DNA of 8,781 bases from Sabulitectum sp964604135 (GTDB lineage Bacteria; Fermentibacterota; Fermentibacteria; Fermentibacterales; JCC-6). This document shows positions 5,811 to 8,781 of this stretch, one piece after another (position 1 is the stretch's first letter; the number at the start of each line of letters is the position of its first letter). The notes under the pieces are model-generated. The model had not been told where the DNA came from, made no database searches, and was given only the letters and a program-made list of their open reading frames with translations. Location: the NCBI GenBank assembly GCA_964604135.1, contig CAZRXU010000108.1, positions 1-8,781 of the forward strand, read 5' to 3'. A program made the translations under genes and the position numbers.

Positions 5811-6839
5811 ATGTCCGGTAATGGAAGCGGTGCGTACGAGCTGAAACATCGCGGTAAGATTCACCGAGCTTCTGAGTTCAGCGTGCTGAAGAAATGGGTC
5901 ATGGAATCCAGAGTTGCCGCTGAAGATAAGTTCAGGGTAGCAGGTACTGAGAAGTGGTTTCCGGTACTAGGTGAGCCTGAGTTTGCAGAGTTTCTGGGGT
6001 CGGGCAGTCGCTGGATTGTAAGAATGGCATCGGGGGAGTACAAGGCTCACAGTTTCTCAGTTATTGCAGAGTGGTGCCGTCAGGGCAGGATCACCGATGA
6101 CGCTGTTGTTGAAGGCCCCAAAACTCCTCCTGGCGGTGTGAAGGCCTCAGCTTTGCCTGCTATTGCCCCCTTCCTTTGCAAGCAGCTTGCTGAGAAGCAG
6201 ATTCGCCCTGTTCTTAGAATTGACGGGCAGCAGTTCACGGCACCGGATACCGATACCATAAGGCAATGGATCAAAGAATCCAGGGTGCCTGTAGATGCAG
6301 AGATTTCCCTTGAGGGGAAAGACTGGGAGCCGGTGAGCAACTGCGGTCTTTTTGACCTTGAGGACTGGCCGCCAGCGGCACACGGAAGGATAGAAGAGGA
6401 ATACCTTCCGGAAATGCCTTCCCTGAAGTCTGTTCCCCAGCCGGTAAAAACAATTATTCCAGAGAAAACTTCCGAAGAGGACGAGGGCGATGCTTCCGTG
6501 CCTGAACAGACTTTTAGGGAAATCAGGGAAATCACCCGGAATGCAGACAGCCATAGCTCGGTTCCATACACGGTTGTTTCCGGTAATTCGGAAACAGCTG
6601 TTGAATCAATTGCTCAGCTTAAGCATCTGTTGAGAAACAAAATGATATTCAGCTACGATGAAATAAAACACCCATCTATAACAGAAGAAACAATTTCTGT
6701 AGGGGAATTCCTTGAAAAGCGGAAGTTGTCCGGTGAAAGCCTTGTTTTTAAACTGCTCTGGGGGGTACCGGCAGCAGCAGCTGTTGCTTTTGCCCTCGAG
6801 TACCTAAAAGTAGTGGATTTTGTTTCGTGGTTGCCGTAA
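5811..6839 (+). CDS. Hypothetical protein with three GYF_2/DUF4339-like repeats and a C-terminal membrane anchor
   Basis: I do not recognise a named family member. The 342 residues contain three tandem repeats of about 50 residues (about 9-62, 68-122 and 133-183). Each has a beta start, a Gly, then a helix with the pattern (S/D)xxxxxWxxxxRxxxDaxv. These read SVLKKWVMESRVAAED at 24-39, SVIAEWCRQGRITDD at 83-97 and DTIRQWIKESRVPVDAE at 148-164. Repeats 1 and 3 end in a W(F/E)PV strand (49-52 and 172-175). This is the pattern of GYF_2/DUF4339 domains, which are presumed protein-binding modules. Residues about 190-300 are Glu/Pro/Ser-rich and likely a flexible linker. Residues about 311-332 (LVFKLLWGVPAAAAVAFALE) form a single hydrophobic segment near the C-terminus, with no N-terminal signal, so a cytoplasmic tail-anchored topology is likely. 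The gene has its own ribosome binding site after the 94-bp gap and overlaps deoA by 13 bases. Confidence 0.75.
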   Translation: MSGNGSGAYELKHRGKIHRASEFSVLKKWVMESRVAAEDKFRVAGTEKWFPVLGEPEFAEFLGSGSRWIVRMASGEYKAHSFSVIAEWCRQGRITDDAVVEGPKTPPGGVKASALPAIAPFLCKQLAEKQIRPVLRIDGQQFTAPDTDTIRQWIKESRVPVDAEISLEGKDWEPVSNCGLFDLEDWPPAAHGRIEEEYLPEMPSLKSVPQPVKTIIPEKTSEEDEGDASVPEQTFREIREITRNADSHSSVPYTVVSGNSETAVESIAQLKHLLRNKMIFSYDEIKHPSITEETISVGEFLEKRKLSGESLVFKLLWGVPAAAAVAFALEYLKVVDFVSWLP

Positions 6840-8107
6840 CCGATATACTCAGGGCCAAGAGAGATTCCATGCCTCTCTCAAGCGAAGATATTCACAGTTT
6901 CATCTCCGGTATTGCCGGTGGAACGGTTACAGATTACCAGGCAAGTGCATTCCTCATGGCTACATATATAAACGGTATGTCGCAGGATGAAACATTTGCA
7001 CTTACAATGGCCATGCGCGACAGTGGAACGGTTGTACAGTGGGACAGGTCGCTGAGCCCTCTGGCCGATAAGCACAGCACAGGCGGAGTGGGCGACAAGA
7101 TGTCTCTGATTCTTGCACCTCTTGCAGCTTCAATAGGCATCAGAGTACCTATGATCAGTGGAAGAGGTTTGGGGCACACAGGAGGAACTCTTGACAAACT
7201 TGAGTCTATTCCCGGTTTAAGAGTTGATCTGACTCTAGAGCAGTTTCAGAAACAGGTCGCTGAAACAGGAACCTGTATGATAGGTCAGACAGGTCAGCTG
7301 GCCCCTGCCGATGGTGTTATGTATGCTCTTCGTGATGCCACATCCACAGTAACATCCATTCCCCTTATCAGCGCAAGTATTTTGTCAAAAAAACTCGCTG
7401 AAAACCCGGACATCCTGGTTTTCGATGTTAAGTGCGGAACCGGAGCGTTTATGCAGACCCGGGAGGATGCTTTAACTCTTGCACAGAACCTCGTCAGGAT
7501 CTCTGAAATGTCCGGTAAAAAAGCCAGTGCTCTTATCACATCAATGAATTACCCCATAGGTCTCTCTGCAGGTAACACCCTCGAAGTTCAGGAATCGTTG
7601 GATATTTTAAGGGGCAGAGGTCCTGTAGATGCCACAGAGCTTACAGTTTCTCTGGTAACTGAAATGGCTCTTCTGGCCGGTATTAGCAACGGCAAAGAAC
7701 TGTGCCGTAAGAGTTTGGCCAGCGGCAAAGCCATGGATGTTTTCACAGAAATGGTTGAAGCGCAGGGAGGCGATCTCGCTGCCTTTGAAGCTCTTCCCCT
7801 TGCACCGGTTCAAATTGATATTCGTGCTTCCAGAACCGGGTACTGGTGCGGGCCCGACGCTCTTGTTGTTGGAAACGCCGTCAGGAAGCTGGGCGGGGGA
7901 AGATACCGGGTAGATGATATTGTAGATCCTCTGGTTGGCTGGCAGCAGGAGGTACCGTGCGGAGCGCCTGTTGAAGACGGGCAGATTCTTGGAAGGGTGC
8001 ATGCCTCTGACCGCAGATCTGCAGAGGAAGCTGTTCAGGCAATAAGCAGCAGTTTCAGCTGGGATTTTCCCACTGAGCCAGTAATTCTTGAGGTGGTTCG
8101 CTCATGA
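6827..8107 (+). CDS. deoA: Thymidine phosphorylase / pyrimidine-nucleoside phosphorylase
   Basis: This enzyme cleaves thymidine or deoxyuridine (and uridine, if it is of the Pdp type) with phosphate to free base plus (deoxy)ribose 1-phosphate, in cytoplasmic pyrimidine salvage. The 426 residues are the usual length. The phosphate-binding DKHSTGGVGDK lies at 81-91 and the family signature SGRGLGHTGGTLDKLE at 111-126. Substrate residues Arg169, Ser184 and Lys188 in LRDATSTV...SASILSKKL, together with His83, match E. coli DeoA Arg171, Ser186, Lys190 and His85 with a constant offset of two. Met109 sits where Bacillus-type PyNP has Lys (Lys108) and E. coli DeoA has Met111, which leans toward a thymidine-preferring enzyme. 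The C-terminal beta domain is complete. GTG 6827 is chosen because VTDILRAKRD, conserved at family N-termini, starts just after it. It has no clear ribosome binding site and overlaps the GYF-like gene, so coupling is likely. Confidence 0.95.
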   Translation: MVAVTDILRAKRDSMPLSSEDIHSFISGIAGGTVTDYQASAFLMATYINGMSQDETFALTMAMRDSGTVVQWDRSLSPLADKHSTGGVGDKMSLILAPLAASIGIRVPMISGRGLGHTGGTLDKLESIPGLRVDLTLEQFQKQVAETGTCMIGQTGQLAPADGVMYALRDATSTVTSIPLISASILSKKLAENPDILVFDVKCGTGAFMQTREDALTLAQNLVRISEMSGKKASALITSMNYPIGLSAGNTLEVQESLDILRGRGPVDATELTVSLVTEMALLAGISNGKELCRKSLASGKAMDVFTEMVEAQGGDLAAFEALPLAPVQIDIRASRTGYWCGPDALVVGNAVRKLGGGRYRVDDIVDPLVGWQQEVPCGAPVEDGQILGRVHASDRRSAEEAVQAISSSFSWDFPTEPVILEVVRS

Positions 8108-8781
8108 GAATGATAAGCTCCGATGTTCTTCCAGATACCCTATTGCGTGATGGTCTTATTACCGAGGCGGTTTACAGAAGATTTAAAAGACTGTCTGAAG
8201 GTTCTAGTGAAGACACCATGTCGCTTCTTGTTTCCAGCGGGATAATATCAGAAGAGAAACTGTACAGGCATCTCGCAGAACTTGCCGGTATATCCTACAC
8301 AGATCTCGACCCTCTCGAGCTTGACTATCAGGTTGTTACCGAATGTCTTCCAGGGGCTTATGCACAGGCGAAGGGAATTGTTGCTTTCAAAGATGACGGC
8401 AACAGAATTTCTCTTGCTGTCAGCTCTATTCCAACTCCTGTTCAGTTAGACGACATGTCAAACATGCTGGGGAAGGAGATAGTTCTTTACCTCAGTCGCC
8501 CAAGGGCCATCGACAAGGTTATCAGACAGTTCTACGGTCTGCACAGTTCCATACTGGCTGCAACGAAAGAGCTTTCGGGAAATGATACCGTTGACATAGG
8601 CAACCTGGAGAGGTTCGTAGACAGTACTGCCGACAGATCAATTGAACCTACAGACAAGCCGGTTATCAACGCGGTTAACCACCTGTTTCAGCATGCCTTT
8701 GAAGAGAGGGCAAGTGATATTCACATAGAGCCGCACAGAGACAACACCGTTGTAAGGTTCAGAATTGATGGTGTTCTGCAT
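8104..8781 (+). CDS. GspE/PilB-family secretion or type IV pilus ATPase, 3' end cut by the window
   Basis: The frame starts at ATG 8104 in an ATGA overlap with deoA, seven bases after GAGGTGG (8090-8096), and stays open to the window end (226 residues). Residues about 10-145 form a GspE/MshEN-type N-terminal domain: LLRDGLITEAVYRRF, then LLVSSGIISEEKLYRHLAELAGI, then a beta/alpha half ending in DKVIRQFYG (137-145). After a linker, KPVINAVNHLFQHAFEERASDIHIEP (185-210) and VVRFRIDGVLH (216-226) are the hallmark start of the ATPase core. The Walker A and B, Asp box and His box and any zinc tetracysteine lie beyond the window. The hexameric cytoplasmic ATPase would power type IV pilus assembly (PilB) or type II secretion (GspE). 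The visible part cannot separate the two. Confidence 0.93.
   Translation, partial: MRMISSDVLPDTLLRDGLITEAVYRRFKRLSEGSSEDTMSLLVSSGIISEEKLYRHLAELAGISYTDLDPLELDYQVVTECLPGAYAQAKGIVAFKDDGNRISLAVSSIPTPVQLDDMSNMLGKEIVLYLSRPRAIDKVIRQFYGLHSSILAATKELSGNDTVDIGNLERFVDSTADRSIEPTDKPVINAVNHLFQHAFEERASDIHIEPHRDNTVVRFRIDGVLH

Noticed and set aside
6080..6571. A 163-residue open frame on the - strand
   Set aside because: It lies opposite the GYF-like gene, which has a good ribosome binding site and recognisable repeats. The antisense frame is Ser/Pro-rich low-complexity sequence with no known motif, as expected of a shadow.
1..8781. CRISPR array, tRNA, rRNA, insertion sequence or prophage signals
   Set aside because: No regularly spaced repeats, cloverleaf-like sequence, transposase-like frame or terminal inverted repeats were seen. 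Nearly all bases are accounted for by coding genes.

Overview
All recognisable genes in this window lie on the + strand, packed end to end. The GC content looks close to 50%. The gene set points to a diderm bacterium: an RlpA-like envelope protein, a membrane-anchored peptidoglycan glycosyltransferase with a large extracytoplasmic domain, and a GspE/PilB-type secretion or pilus ATPase. The class 1B (PyrD plus PyrK) dihydroorotate dehydrogenase is NAD-linked, which suits an anaerobic or facultative lifestyle. The lineage cannot be fixed from the window. An uncultured FCB-type or Myxococcota/Deltaproteobacteria-like group is a guess based on protein style.

Region 1 (1-5716) is a tightly coupled run of six genes. 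They are the 3' part of a TPR-like protein, pyrK, pyrD, a single-domain rlpA-like gene, pyrF, and a 640-residue GT51 transglycosylase with a long extracytoplasmic domain. Consecutive genes overlap by a few bases or abut, so this is probably one transcription unit with translational coupling. PyrK and PyrD form the dihydroorotate dehydrogenase and PyrF makes UMP, so two late steps of de novo pyrimidine synthesis are interleaved with two peptidoglycan-acting genes. UMP feeds the UDP-sugars used for peptidoglycan, which gives a plausible but unproven link.

Region 2 (5717-5810) is the only real intergenic gap. It holds a perfect TTGACA hexamer followed by two tandem copies of a 13-bp repeat, then a good ribosome binding site. 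It is the best candidate for an internal promoter or operator.

Region 3 (5811-8781) holds three coupled genes. The first is an unrecognised protein with three tandem GYF_2/DUF4339-like repeats and a C-terminal membrane anchor. The second is a thymidine/pyrimidine-nucleoside phosphorylase (deoA-like). The third is the 5' part of a GspE/PilB ATPase that runs off the window.

The most noteworthy items are the triple-repeat tail-anchored protein beside a pilus/secretion ATPase, the AsmA-like/GT51 fusion, the repeat-promoter element, an Asp-to-Thr change at a usually conserved substrate-contact position in PyrF, and a probable CTG start for pyrK. No mobile element, CRISPR array, tRNA or rRNA gene was seen.
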